63,556 bases of DNA, from positions 1 through 63,556 of the forward strand of contig JAUXTU010000062.1 in NCBI GenBank assembly GCA_030679145.1, written 5' to 3'. This stretch comes from Bacteroidota bacterium. Lineage in GTDB: Bacteria > Bacteroidota > Ignavibacteria > UBA10030 > UBA8401. Position 1 is the stretch's first letter; every line of letters starts with the position of its first letter. The notes under the pieces were generated by a model that saw nothing but the letters and a program-made list of their open reading frames with translations, did not search any database and was not told the origin of the DNA. Both the position numbers and the translations under genes were made by a program. Below, one piece after another: positions 50,632-60,390 of the stretch.

Positions 50632-52704
50632 ATGCGACTTCGAAAAATTCTGCTCCTTCTAGGAGCATTTATATTATCTGCTGTTGTCTTCTTTATCAAC
50701 GCGGCAACAAAAAGTGTCGATCTTGAATCATCGTTTCTTCAACAGGTACGTACTGTTTGTATACTGCTTTCTTACCTTGCCATCTATCTTTTTATCATCA
50801 TTATAAAAAAAGAAAAACAGCGCGGGATTGTTCAAAGCATTGGTGCAGTTGCATTATTTACCGGGATCTTTCTTGCGTCTTATCTTATCATCAGTTTACT
50901 TCCGTTGAATGGTTTTAAGACGAGAGATCTAACGCTGTTTCCGCAAGATTATCAAACGATCTTTTTTTCTTCCATCATCAGCCTTATTTCGGGAGTCTTT
51001 GCGATTGTCGTACTGCTCTTTATTAAGGATCTGATCCTCTACAAAAGAAAGAAAACCACACTCCGGAATTTCCTTATTCTTGTTGGAAGTTTGCTCGCTG
51101 CTTCGCTCTCACAGTTGATGAACAAACCGCTTGAAGAGACAGTGATCAGTAAAATTTTTACTGTTATCGCAATTCTGATGATCATCGTCAATTCATTTCG
51201 TTTAGCATGGATCGCATATCTTCCGAGAAGAGAAAAGATTTATTCACTCCTCTATTCTCTGCTTGCATTTTTCGGTTTCCTCGTCATCCTTATCATCATC
51301 TCAAGTGAAGAGGGTGGATGGACAGAAAAGGGGATACACTATTATAGTTCAGCACTGTTCACATTTTTACAATTAACTTCAACGCTAGGGGCGGTTTATT
51401 TTGGCATGTCGTTCAGCAGCACGTTGTTCCATCTTCCAACGGCCGAAGCGTTCGACAGAAAACAAACCGAGATCAGTTCTCTCCACAATTTGAGCCGACT
51501 CATCAATCAAGTATTCGATCTAAAAGATCTTGCTGAAACAGCTACCAAGATGACGACAGAAGTTATTCAAGCAGCGAGTGTCTGGCTGGAGATCATTCCT
51601 ACGGAAGGATCGTTCCACAAAAGCGGATTGATGTCGTACAGAAATATTAGCGTTGAGGAGATTGAAACAATTCTTTCCGGTGATGAAAAATCGATCCGTA
51701 AAATAATCTGCCAGACAAAAAAAGTTCTGATGATCGATGATGTCGGGGCAGATAAGCGCACAAAGCACCTCCCTAAAATGAAAAAAGTGGGATCGATGCT
51801 CGTTGTTCCACTGCTGTCACACCAGAATGTAATCGGAATTTTGTATGCGACAAAAGAAATTGAATACGGTTTCGATCAGGATGATGTTGATATCCTTTCC
51901 GGATTTGCAGATCAGGTTGCCATTGCAATTGAGAATGCCCGATTGATCGAAAAATCATTTGAGAAAGAACGGCTGCAGCGTGAGTTGATGCTTGCTCAGG
52001 AAATGCAAAAACGGTTGCTGCCGCAGCAGCTTCCGCAGTTTCCGACGGCCGATTTGAAAGCAGTCTCTTCACCCGCTCTTGAAGTTGGGGGTGATTATTA
52101 TGATTACGTTCAGATCAGCGATGATCTTGTAGGAATAGTGATCGGTGATGTTTCCGGAAAGGGTGTTGGTGCAGCATTTTATATGGCAGAAGTGAAGGGA
52201 ATTTTTCAATCGCTTGCTAAAATTTTCCGTTCACCGCGTGAATTTATGATCAAAGCAAATGAATCTCTTGTTACCAGTATTGACAAGGGATCATTTATTA
52301 GTTTAATTTATTCAACACTCAATGTTCAAACAGGAGAGTTGATCATTGCTCGTGCCGGTCATTGCCCGATCCTGTATATCTCGGATTCAAAACAGGAATA
52401 TTTAAAGCCCGATGGATTAGGGCTTGGATTAAAGACCGGAAAGATATTTGAAGAAAATATCCAAGAAAAAAAAATCATGATGAAAAGTGGCGATGTCTGC
52501 GTATTTTATACGGACGGTGTCACGGAATCCCGTTCGCCGTCAGGCGAAGAATTCGGCTACGAGCGGTTGATGGATGTTGTAAGTACGAATAAAAAGAAAA
52601 CTTCCGAAGAGATCAAAGAAGCAATCATCCAAACCGTGTGGAATTATACTGACGCCAAAGGATATCATGATGATCTCACGATCTTTGTGGTGAAGTGGCT
52701 GTAG
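50632..52704 (+). CDS. Membrane-bound GAF and SpoIIE-type phosphatase (RsbU-like)
   Basis: A 690-residue regulator. Residues 1-260 contain about eight transmembrane helices (a sensor part without known family), 270-440 a GAF domain (VGSMLVVPLLSHQNVIGILYATKEIEYGFDQDDV), and 445-690 a PP2C-like SpoIIE domain with the metal sites LEVGGDYYDY, IGDVSGKGV, YTDGVTE and HDDLTIFVV. It should dephosphorylate the STAS protein, the activating step in partner switching. It is divergent from secD and is followed by the STAS and kinase genes. Confidence 0.94.
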   Translation: MRLRKILLLLGAFILSAVVFFINAATKSVDLESSFLQQVRTVCILLSYLAIYLFIIIIKKEKQRGIVQSIGAVALFTGIFLASYLIISLLPLNGFKTRDLTLFPQDYQTIFFSSIISLISGVFAIVVLLFIKDLILYKRKKTTLRNFLILVGSLLAASLSQLMNKPLEETVISKIFTVIAILMIIVNSFRLAWIAYLPRREKIYSLLYSLLAFFGFLVILIIISSEEGGWTEKGIHYYSSALFTFLQLTSTLGAVYFGMSFSSTLFHLPTAEAFDRKQTEISSLHNLSRLINQVFDLKDLAETATKMTTEVIQAASVWLEIIPTEGSFHKSGLMSYRNISVEEIETILSGDEKSIRKIICQTKKVLMIDDVGADKRTKHLPKMKKVGSMLVVPLLSHQNVIGILYATKEIEYGFDQDDVDILSGFADQVAIAIENARLIEKSFEKERLQRELMLAQEMQKRLLPQQLPQFPTADLKAVSSPALEVGGDYYDYVQISDDLVGIVIGDVSGKGVGAAFYMAEVKGIFQSLAKIFRSPREFMIKANESLVTSIDKGSFISLIYSTLNVQTGELIIARAGHCPILYISDSKQEYLKPDGLGLGLKTGKIFEENIQEKKIMMKSGDVCVFYTDGVTESRSPSGEEFGYERLMDVVSTNKKKTSEEIKEAIIQTVWNYTDAKGYHDDLTIFVVKWL

Positions 52705-52790
52705 GGATTGATTCTGTGATGAACATATTAAAATATTCAAAGAGTTGAAACTACGTTGATTATAAACCGTTTATCCTTTTAGGAGCACGT

Positions 52791-53144
52791 ATGAGTGATT
52801 TTAAAGTACATATTCGAGAACGAGCCAACAATATATATGTGTTGGAGTTGAAGGGATATCTAGATGCCCACACAACACCGACCCTCGAAGAAGCATTCCA
52901 AAAAATGTTGAACGAAAAGAAATTTCGAATCATCGTCAATTGTAAAGAGATGTCGTACATCTCCAGTGCGGGACTCGGCGTGTTTATGGCGTTCATTGAG
53001 GATGTTCGGGCAGGGAACGGTGATATTAAACTTTCTGATATGTCCCCAAAGGTATTCAACATCTTTGATCTGCTTGGATTTCCGATGTTATATGATATTG
53101 TAAAATTAGAAGAAGAAGCGGCAAAAAAATTTGATGCACAATAA
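52791..53144 (+). CDS. STAS-domain anti-sigma factor antagonist (RsbV-like)
   Basis: A 117-residue STAS domain. The motif MSYISSAGLGVF has the Ser-Ser pair (58-59) that would be phosphorylated. AGGAG stands ahead of the ATG. The protein is the natural substrate of the kinase at 53169 and of the phosphatases at 50632 and 53602; all four genes follow each other with short gaps. Confidence 0.94.
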   Translation: MSDFKVHIRERANNIYVLELKGYLDAHTTPTLEEAFQKMLNEKKFRIIVNCKEMSYISSAGLGVFMAFIEDVRAGNGDIKLSDMSPKVFNIFDLLGFPMLYDIVKLEEEAAKKFDAQ

Positions 53145-53168
53145 ATCGATTGAACGATACCAACTTCA

Positions 53169-53597
53169 ATGGCTAATCAACAAACATATAAATCTACACT
53201 GACGATTCCGAGCCAAACGGAACGGCTGAATGATGTGCGGGAATTCGTAGCCGAATTAGCCCGTACGCATGGGTTTGTTGAAGATGATATCAATAAGATC
53301 GCAATTGCCGTTGATGAAGCGTGCACGAACATCATTAAGCACGGATACGCGTATGCACCGGACAAAAGCATCGTCATTGATATCGTCCGAAAAGGAAATG
53401 ATTTCGAGATCATCATTTCGGATAACGGAAAACAATTTGATGCAAATGCGATCCATTCTCCCGATATGAAAGATTATTTTGCACATTATCGCCGCGGGGG
53501 ACTCGGTGTATATTTGATGAAACGAATTATGGACAAAGTTGAATTCAATCTTCACAGTGATAAAAATGTGCTGCGTATGATCAAAACACTTCACTAA
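53169..53597 (+). CDS. Anti-sigma factor serine kinase (RsbW/SpoIIAB-like, HATPase fold)
   Basis: A 142-residue GHKL ATPase. N-box AVDEACTNIIKHGY, G1 box IIISDNGKQFD and the G2 region RRGGLGVYLMKRIMD are all visible. In known systems such a kinase phosphorylates the STAS antagonist and holds the sigma factor (or another partner) inactive. No sigma factor gene is found in the window. Confidence 0.94.
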   Translation: MANQQTYKSTLTIPSQTERLNDVREFVAELARTHGFVEDDINKIAIAVDEACTNIIKHGYAYAPDKSIVIDIVRKGNDFEIIISDNGKQFDANAIHSPDMKDYFAHYRRGGLGVYLMKRIMDKVEFNLHSDKNVLRMIKTLH

Positions 53598-53601
53598 GAT
53601 T

Positions 53602-55299
53602 GTGACGACCCCATCTCACACATCCCGTTCTGAAAGTGAACTAGTTGCACTCTTTGAGTTCAGCCAGGTTGTCAATTCCTCTCTCGATCTCTCATTCATC
53701 CTTGATACAATGCTCCTAACATTAATGGGTAAACTGTTGACCACAAAAGGAGTTGTGTTGCTGCGGAAAGAACACAAAACATTCTTTACAGCCAATGGGA
53801 AGGGAATTCCTAAAAGTTTATTGGACAAAGAAATTGAACTGGTAAGAGTCGGTAAAAAAACTATTCATGTTGATAAAGAATTCTCAGAAATATTATCCTC
53901 TCACGGAATCAATATCTTGTTTCCGATTATTTCTCAAGATCAAGTGATCGGATATTTCGGAGCAGCAGAACACCCGCAACGTAAGATCTCAAAAGAGCAG
54001 AATATATTCGCCGAAACGTTGATAAGTCTTTCCGCGACGGCAATTGAAAAAGGATTGTCATTCAGCGAAGTAAAGAAGGTCAACCGGTCACTTGATGAAA
54101 AGATTCAGCAGCTCAAAACACTGTTCGAACTTGCGAAAGAGTTCGGCGGTATTCTGAATCCTGAAATTGTCGTAAAACTATTCTCCCTTACGTTGATGGG
54201 GCAAGTCGGGACAAGCAGATATGCGATTTGTTTGAAAGAGGGAAAGAGTCACTATTCAAAAATTTCAGGGGAATATCTTGAATCGGATAAACAAACCATG
54301 TTCCGACTGGTTTCAATACCGATGCTTGTTTCCGAAATTTCCGAGAAGAAAAAGTATAAAACTCTTTACGAGCATCTTGTAAAAGAAAAAATTGCTGCAT
54401 TAATTCCGTTACAAATGCAAAACGAAGTGAAAGGTGTTCTTTGTCTTGGCGATAAGCTTCGGGGTGGCGGATATACGGAAAGCGATCTGGAGTTCATCTT
54501 TTCACTTTCAAATCTTGCTTTTGTTTCACTTGAGAATGCAAGGTTATTCAATGAAGAACTTGAAAAGAAAAAAATGGAAAGTGAATTGATGATAGCTCGG
54601 GAAATTCAGCAAGGATTATTGCCTCAAATATTACCAATAATTAACGGATTTGAAATAGCGGCAGAAAATATTTCCTCCAAACAGGTCGGCGGCGATTATT
54701 ACGATGTAATTCCCTCTGACAATGGTAAATTCATTATTACAATTGCAGATGTTTCAGGAAAAGGAACGCCCGCATCGTTATTAATGGCAAATGTTCAAGC
54801 GACGGTTCATGCATTGGTCCCATTTCAATTAGCTCTCTCTGTTGCAACTGCTCGGATCAATGATCTGATCTTTCGAAATACTAGTTCCGATAAATTCATT
54901 ACATTCTTTTGGGGATCATTAGATCCACAGACGAAAAACTTTCAGTATGTCAACGCAGGACATAATCCACCGTTTGTGCTGAGACGTGACGGCACAATTG
55001 AGAGGTTGAGTGACGGTGGCTTAATCCTTGGTGTCATGAAAACGATAATGCCGTATCAAGAGGGAAGTGTTCAATTGAATTCGGGTGATAGTGTAGTTCT
55101 TTTCACTGATGGAGTCAGTGAAGCGATGGATACAAACGGTGTTGATTATACCGAAGAACGCCTTGAAACATTTGTGAAGGGATTGAACGGTACACCGGCA
55201 TCTACGATGTTGTCAGAAATTAAAAATGAAATTCAACGATATAGCTCCGGTGCTGCGCAGTCTGATGATATTACATTGATCGTGTTCAAGGCGATATAA
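53602..55299 (+). CDS. Cytoplasmic GAF and SpoIIE-type phosphatase (RsbU-like)
   Basis: A 565-residue regulator starting at GTG 53602, four bases after the kinase gene. It carries two GAF-like regions (about 15-165 and 170-315), a helical linker, and the SpoIIE phosphatase domain (320-565) with QVGGDYYDVI, IADVSGKGTPA, LFTDGVSEA and QSDDITLIVF. Without membrane helices it should sense a cytoplasmic signal, in contrast to the gene at 50632, so two inputs may reach the same STAS protein. Confidence 0.94.
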   Translation: MTTPSHTSRSESELVALFEFSQVVNSSLDLSFILDTMLLTLMGKLLTTKGVVLLRKEHKTFFTANGKGIPKSLLDKEIELVRVGKKTIHVDKEFSEILSSHGINILFPIISQDQVIGYFGAAEHPQRKISKEQNIFAETLISLSATAIEKGLSFSEVKKVNRSLDEKIQQLKTLFELAKEFGGILNPEIVVKLFSLTLMGQVGTSRYAICLKEGKSHYSKISGEYLESDKQTMFRLVSIPMLVSEISEKKKYKTLYEHLVKEKIAALIPLQMQNEVKGVLCLGDKLRGGGYTESDLEFIFSLSNLAFVSLENARLFNEELEKKKMESELMIAREIQQGLLPQILPIINGFEIAAENISSKQVGGDYYDVIPSDNGKFIITIADVSGKGTPASLLMANVQATVHALVPFQLALSVATARINDLIFRNTSSDKFITFFWGSLDPQTKNFQYVNAGHNPPFVLRRDGTIERLSDGGLILGVMKTIMPYQEGSVQLNSGDSVVLFTDGVSEAMDTNGVDYTEERLETFVKGLNGTPASTMLSEIKNEIQRYSSGAAQSDDITLIVFKAI

Positions 55300-55358
55300 C
55301 TCATTTCTATCCTTATAGCGTTTTTGATTTCTGCCGTCTCTTTTTGTATTTTCTACCC

Positions 55359-56270
55359 ATGCAAAATCACATCGAATATTTTTTCTTTCGTACCCTTTAT
55401 CAGTTCGTTCGATTATTCAGTTTCCGAAATGTGCAGCGGATCGGCAGCAATTTTGGCACATTTATATATTCTGTGATTGGTCTGCGGAAAAAATTAGTAT
55501 TGGATAATCTACGTCATGCGTTTCCTGGCAAGAGTGAGAAGGAAATCACTGAAATTGCAATTGGCTCCTACCGAAATCTGTTTACAGCATTTTTTGAGAT
55601 CCTGTATTTAGATAAACTAACGGCAGATCAAATACTTCGTTCTATATCTTTCCCGGATATAGAAAAATTCAAAGCATATCTAAAGGATGGAAAAGGATTG
55701 ATCATATTGACCGGGCATTATGGAAATTGGGAGTTATGTGCTCTTGCAGTTTCCGTGCTTGTTCCGGAGAAATATACGGTTGTTGTACAAAAGCAGCGCA
55801 ATCCGTTCATCAATGATTTTATGGCATCAACGCGTTCACGATTTGGAAGTAAGTTGGTCGTTATGGAACGAGCATTACGAGAATCATTGAGAGCAATTTC
55901 CAATAATGAAACAGTAGCCTTGATCGCCGATCAAAGTGGACCGGAAGGGGGAATTTACGCTGATTTTTTTGGACGTCCAGCATCCACACATCAAGGCCCG
56001 GCAATCTTTCAATTACGAAGCAGTGCACCAATGATTATGTTGATTCTAATTCGTGAAGGCTTTGAAAAATTCAGGATCGAATTGGAAGAAATTGATACAA
56101 CGAATCTTACAGGGACTGAAGAAGAAAAAATGAAAGAACTGACCCAGCGGCATGTAAGCACTCTTGAAAGATATATTCGTCTGTACCCGGAACAATGGTT
56201 GTGGATGCATAAACGATGGAAACATACAGAAACGTATCTGAAAAGGAAACAAGAAGGTACCGTTTCATGA
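55359..56270 (+). CDS. Lipid A biosynthesis acyltransferase (LpxL/HtrB family)
   Basis: A 303-residue membrane-bound acyltransferase that adds a secondary acyl chain to lipid A or a similar lipid. The catalytic motif is GHYGNWE (H-x4-E); ADQSGPEGG and FFGRPASTHQGPA follow the family. TTG 55344 could add five residues, but ATG 55359 is a more normal start. It overlaps the next gene by four bases (ATGA). Confidence 0.93.
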   Translation: MQNHIEYFFFRTLYQFVRLFSFRNVQRIGSNFGTFIYSVIGLRKKLVLDNLRHAFPGKSEKEITEIAIGSYRNLFTAFFEILYLDKLTADQILRSISFPDIEKFKAYLKDGKGLIILTGHYGNWELCALAVSVLVPEKYTVVVQKQRNPFINDFMASTRSRFGSKLVVMERALRESLRAISNNETVALIADQSGPEGGIYADFFGRPASTHQGPAIFQLRSSAPMIMLILIREGFEKFRIELEEIDTTNLTGTEEEKMKELTQRHVSTLERYIRLYPEQWLWMHKRWKHTETYLKRKQEGTVS

Positions 56271-57304
56271 AAACTCCCAAGCGTATTCTTGTCTTTCAAA
56301 CAGCATTTCTCGGTGATGTTATTCTCACATTACCAATGATTCAAATGCTTTATAAAAAATTTCCGGATGCTTCGATCGATGTTGTCACAACTCCAATTGC
56401 ATCAGAACTGCTTGCTAATCATCCCGCTATTTCAACAGTCATTCCATATGATAAACGTAAAAGTCAAAAAGGAATCGCAGGGATACTTTCATTATTACAT
56501 CAACTTCGGAAAAATCAATACGACCTTGCTATTGTTCCTCACCGTTCGTTACGTAGTGCAATTGTAATAGGATTGAGCGGTATTAAAAATAGAATTTCTT
56601 TTTCAACTTCTTCAGGTTCTTTGTTCTATAATCATATAGTTCATTATGAAAAATCGAAACATGAAATAGAACGCAATCTTTCGTTGATCACTCCTTTAGA
56701 TATTACCGTTCAGCAAAAAGAATTTCCTTCATTATATCCTTCGACTGCGGACAACATAGTAATTGATAAATTTCTATTTGACATGGAAATTCTTGAACAC
56801 CATTCAATGATTGCAATTGCTCCCGGTTCAGTGTGGAAAACAAAACGATGGCTGCTTGAGCGATTTTCCGAACTTTCACTGATGCTTGCAAGTGCAGGAT
56901 ATGAGATTGTGATTATTGGCGGAAAAGAGGATAGTGAACTTGGTCGTGCAATAATAGAAACGGCCAAACATAAAAGTATTCACGACGCAACAGGAAAGTT
57001 TTCACTTCTGCAGTCAGCGGAATTGATTCGCCGATGCAAAACATTGGTGACCAATGACAGCGCACCTCTTCATATCGGTGTTGCAATGAGAACACCCATT
57101 GTTGCGATTTTTGGTGCCACCGTTCCTGAATTCGGATTTGGTCCGTATGGAAAGAATGACATTGTTGTAGAGACCAAGAATTTACCATGTCGTCCGTGCG
57201 CAATTCATGGTGGAAATGAATGCCCAATCGGTACGTTTGTTTGTATGAAAAATATTGAAGCAGGTGTTGTTGCGGAGAAAGTGAAAAGCCTCATCACTAT
57301 ATAG
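56267..57304 (+). CDS. waaF: Lipopolysaccharide heptosyltransferase (family 9 glycosyltransferase)
   Basis: A 345-residue GT9 enzyme. ATG 56267 overlaps the preceding stop (ATGA) and has AGAAGG upstream; the frame is open 17 codons further, which I regard as shadow. Marks: RILVFQTAFLGDVILTLPM, the acceptor region with KHEIERNLSLI, and the sugar-nucleotide site VTNDSAPLHIGVAMRTPIVAIFG with CRPCAIHGGNECPIG near the end, as in WaaF. It should transfer heptose to the LPS inner core. A single enzyme of the family may handle a non-heptose sugar here. Confidence 0.92.
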   Translation: MKTPKRILVFQTAFLGDVILTLPMIQMLYKKFPDASIDVVTTPIASELLANHPAISTVIPYDKRKSQKGIAGILSLLHQLRKNQYDLAIVPHRSLRSAIVIGLSGIKNRISFSTSSGSLFYNHIVHYEKSKHEIERNLSLITPLDITVQQKEFPSLYPSTADNIVIDKFLFDMEILEHHSMIAIAPGSVWKTKRWLLERFSELSLMLASAGYEIVIIGGKEDSELGRAIIETAKHKSIHDATGKFSLLQSAELIRRCKTLVTNDSAPLHIGVAMRTPIVAIFGATVPEFGFGPYGKNDIVVETKNLPCRPCAIHGGNECPIGTFVCMKNIEAGVVAEKVKSLITI

Positions 57305-57313
57305 AAGAGGCTT
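57286..57313 (-). terminator. Terminator behind the PBP1A gene
   Basis: Arms AAGCCTC (57286-57292) and GAGGCTT (57307-57313). On the minus strand the stem is followed by TTCACTTTC, so it serves mainly the minus-strand gene; it overlaps the last codons and stop of the plus-strand heptosyltransferase gene. Confidence 0.5.
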
Positions 57314-57320
57314 CCTGAAA

Positions 57321-59615
57321 TTAAAATTCCGATGAATTTCCTGTGTCCAGCGAATCCGAACTGATGTGAATATCGCAGCGAGCGGGAAGATATTTTGAGT
57401 TGAAGATCTCAGTTATTTTTACGGGACAAAATTCCGTTGCAAGTTTTTTGGTTTCTGCGCAGATCGTGTCCCGTTCAACACCGTTCGGCACCTTAAAATA
57501 TGCTTGTGTCACCGGTATAGTTTTGTCCTCATACACATATTTCATGAACCGGCCGAATAACGGTGCCGCAGCTCTTCCACCTTGTCCATCAGCAGAATTA
57601 AAATTTATACCCTGATCATCAAAACCGACCCACATTCCAGCGGCAAGCTGTGGAGTGAATCCGACAAACCATGCATCAGCATAATCCTGTGTTGTGCCTG
57701 TCTTTCCTGCCGCAGGATAATGGAAGAAATTTCTTATTCTCATTCCCGACCCTAAATTAACAACATCTTGCAGCATATCGGTCATAATATAAGCGGTCTC
57801 TTTGCTCAACACTTCTTTCTTTTCGGGGATATTATCTTCGATCAGATTTCCATCTTTATCTTCGATCCGTAAAATTGAAATTGGATCAACGTGGACGCCT
57901 TCATTCGCAAACACTCCAAATGCCGACGTCATCTCAAGCGGTGTTACTTGTGCGGTTCCGAGAGCAATTGAATAGTAGGGAGGAATGGGAGATTTTATTC
58001 CCATCCGTTTTGCATACTCAACTACTTGTTCTCTTGTGACAACATCCATAATAACACGAATGGTGACTAAATTAAGAGACTGTGTCAATGCATTTCGCAG
58101 CGTAGATTTTCCGCCGACATCTCCCTCAAAATTTCCCGGACGCCATTCTGTTCCATCTTCCATCATTACGGTGATGGGTTGATTGAACAATTCGAATGAT
58201 GGTGGATAACCATTATCGATCGCAACGGTATAGACAAACGGTTTGAATGATGATCCCGGTTGTCTTCGGATCTGCGTTACATGATTCAAGCCATACCGAA
58301 AAGAGCGAAAGTTTCTTCCGCCGACCATTGCGCGGACACCGCCGGTCTTTGGGTCGATCGCTACAAAACCGACTTCGATAGATTGAAATACTCTTTTTAT
58401 GGAATCGATGAACGCAGGATCATGTTTTAAATAATCTGCAACACTGTCTTTATTTTCACTTTTACGATATTGTGGTGTTTGTTTGGCTGTGCGGTCCAGA
58501 ATTTTCTCCAACAACACCGGTTTCTTTTTCCAGTCCCAGATAAGATCGAACTGTTGTTGTTTTTCCGCAAGATGTTCTTCAACGGCACGATTGGCATATT
58601 TTTGCATTCTGCTGTCGAGCGTTGTATACACGGATAATCCGTCCTTATAAATATTGAATCCGTACTTATCTGCTTTTTCACGCATCTGCTGGCGAATATA
58701 TTCCACAAAGTGGGAGGCAATTCCAAGCGGTCCTTCAACTTCGGTGGTTGAAAATGTCATGGATTCCGATTTCACTTTTTCTTCTTGTTCCTTCGACAGC
58801 CGTCCTTCTTGAACCATCAATGCCAGCACAAGATCCCGGCGGGAATATGCGCGGTTTGGATGGCGAATCGGATCGAAATATGCCGGACCATTCAGAATGG
58901 CGACGAGCATTGCGCTTTCAGCAAGGGTCAATTCTTCAACGTTCTTATTAAAAAAAACACCCGATGCAGCCGAGATTCCGTATGCTCCGCGTCCGAAATA
59001 GATGGTATTCAAATACATTTCAAGAATTTCCTTTTTCGTGAAATTCTTTTCGATCTCAACAGCGGTCAAGAATTCTCGGATTTTTCTAGTCATCTTATCG
59101 AACGGATTTTCATTGACGCTCTGAAGGCTGTACAGGTTCTTGGCAAGTTGCTGGGTGATGGTGCTGGCTCCTTCTTTCAATCGCAGTGCCAAGACATTCT
59201 TGAACAACGCCCGGATGAACCTCCAGGGTGTAACACCCCAATGTTCGTAAAAGTTTTTATCCTCAGTGGAAATGAGTGCATCGATCACGCTTTGCGGAAT
59301 TTGATTGTATTGAACGTAAGAACGATTCTTTGTGAGAAAGAATGTTCCAAGCACTTCTCCGTCAATGGAATAGACTTTTGTTGCAAGTTCCGGACGGGGA
59401 TTTTCCAACTCTTCGAGAGAAGGGAGTCCCGATACTATATAGTTACCATATACGACCATCAGCAGAAGGAACAGAACAAGAGCTCCTAATAAATAAAAAC
59501 GGATCCTATGGAAAAACCCTTTTCCTTTTTTTAATAATTCTGAACGATACGAAGGATCGTTGAAGTATTTTTTCATCTGTTCCGAACTATATTTTGGTTT
59601 TTTCTTTTCTGCCAT
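57321..59615 (-). CDS. mrcA: Penicillin-binding protein 1A (bifunctional)
   Basis: A 764-residue class A PBP that polymerises and cross-links peptidoglycan. One transmembrane helix (about 38-60), the GT51 domain (65-240) with catalytic Glu118 (STEDKNFYEHWG) and GASTITQQLAKNL, and the transpeptidase domain (about 415-720) with SSFK (Ser455, Lys458), SLN and KTGTTQDYADAW. The region after KTG (GMWVGFDD) is also typical. The extra C-terminal 40 residues contain cysteines but no known domain. It is followed by lpxH upstream on the same strand. Confidence 0.97.
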   Translation of the reverse strand: MAEKKKPKYSSEQMKKYFNDPSYRSELLKKGKGFFHRIRFYLLGALVLFLLLMVVYGNYIVSGLPSLEELENPRPELATKVYSIDGEVLGTFFLTKNRSYVQYNQIPQSVIDALISTEDKNFYEHWGVTPWRFIRALFKNVLALRLKEGASTITQQLAKNLYSLQSVNENPFDKMTRKIREFLTAVEIEKNFTKKEILEMYLNTIYFGRGAYGISAASGVFFNKNVEELTLAESAMLVAILNGPAYFDPIRHPNRAYSRRDLVLALMVQEGRLSKEQEEKVKSESMTFSTTEVEGPLGIASHFVEYIRQQMREKADKYGFNIYKDGLSVYTTLDSRMQKYANRAVEEHLAEKQQQFDLIWDWKKKPVLLEKILDRTAKQTPQYRKSENKDSVADYLKHDPAFIDSIKRVFQSIEVGFVAIDPKTGGVRAMVGGRNFRSFRYGLNHVTQIRRQPGSSFKPFVYTVAIDNGYPPSFELFNQPITVMMEDGTEWRPGNFEGDVGGKSTLRNALTQSLNLVTIRVIMDVVTREQVVEYAKRMGIKSPIPPYYSIALGTAQVTPLEMTSAFGVFANEGVHVDPISILRIEDKDGNLIEDNIPEKKEVLSKETAYIMTDMLQDVVNLGSGMRIRNFFHYPAAGKTGTTQDYADAWFVGFTPQLAAGMWVGFDDQGINFNSADGQGGRAAAPLFGRFMKYVYEDKTIPVTQAYFKVPNGVERDTICAETKKLATEFCPVKITEIFNSKYLPARCDIHISSDSLDTGNSSEF

Positions 59616-59667
59616 ATCGTTAGTGAGAGAAGATTCTTAGTTTAATTTCTATATAATTATTGACGCT

Positions 59668-60390
59668 TTACTTCCAGGTTTTAAGTTCAAGTTTTGTGCC
59701 GTCAAATTCTGCATATGTATTGTACGTTATCCAATCGCCCAGATTAAGATAGAGGGCATTGCCGACCCGATGTTCAAATGGTTTGTGGCGGTGTCCCATC
59801 ACAACAAAATCGATTCCTTCACGAAATTTATCTTCAGCAAATTTTATCATTCCGTCGGTCTCTCCGAAATCTTTGTTCCCTGTGTAGGCTCGGCTGGTTT
59901 TAGAAGAGCCGCGTGCTATCGGCGCCGTCCAATCCGGATGGAGAATTGAATAGAGAAAAACACTGATCGGGCTGCGAAGAATTTTTTTAAGGATGAGATA
60001 TCCGGTATCATTCAAAGCAAGTCCGTCACCATGGTGAAGGAAAAATTTCTTTCCGCGAAGCTCTATTTGAATGGGGTCTTTATATACGGGAATTCCAAGA
60101 TCTTTTGGAAAAAAATCCTTCAGCCAAAAATCATGATTACCGGCGATGTAATGAACGTTAATTCCCTGTTCAACAAGGGATGATAATTTTGCAAGAATAT
60201 TGTGATATCCACGAGGAATGACATATTTGTATTCAAACCAATAGTCGAACAGGTCGCCCATAATGAAAAGCTGTTCGCCATGTTCCTGTACATGCGTAAG
60301 AAAGGAAAGAACGCGTCGTTCCTTTTCTTTTTCACGCTGAGCATCGTGTAATCCGAAATGTACGTCTGAAAAGAAGAAAATGTTTTTCAT
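59668..60390 (-). CDS. lpxH: UDP-2,3-diacylglucosamine pyrophosphatase LpxH
   Basis: A 240-residue calcineurin-like phosphoesterase. The metal motifs are complete: SDVHFG (Asp9, His11), GDLFDYWFEY, GNHDFWL, HHGDGL and GHRHKP. In this family the W-F-E-Y segment after G-D-L-F-D is characteristic of LpxH, which makes lipid X for lipid A. It overlaps the upstream gene by four bases. Confidence 0.93.
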   Translation of the reverse strand: MKNIFFFSDVHFGLHDAQREKEKERRVLSFLTHVQEHGEQLFIMGDLFDYWFEYKYVIPRGYHNILAKLSSLVEQGINVHYIAGNHDFWLKDFFPKDLGIPVYKDPIQIELRGKKFFLHHGDGLALNDTGYLILKKILRSPISVFLYSILHPDWTAPIARGSSKTSRAYTGNKDFGETDGMIKFAEDKFREGIDFVVMGHRHKPFEHRVGNALYLNLGDWITYNTYAEFDGTKLELKTWK

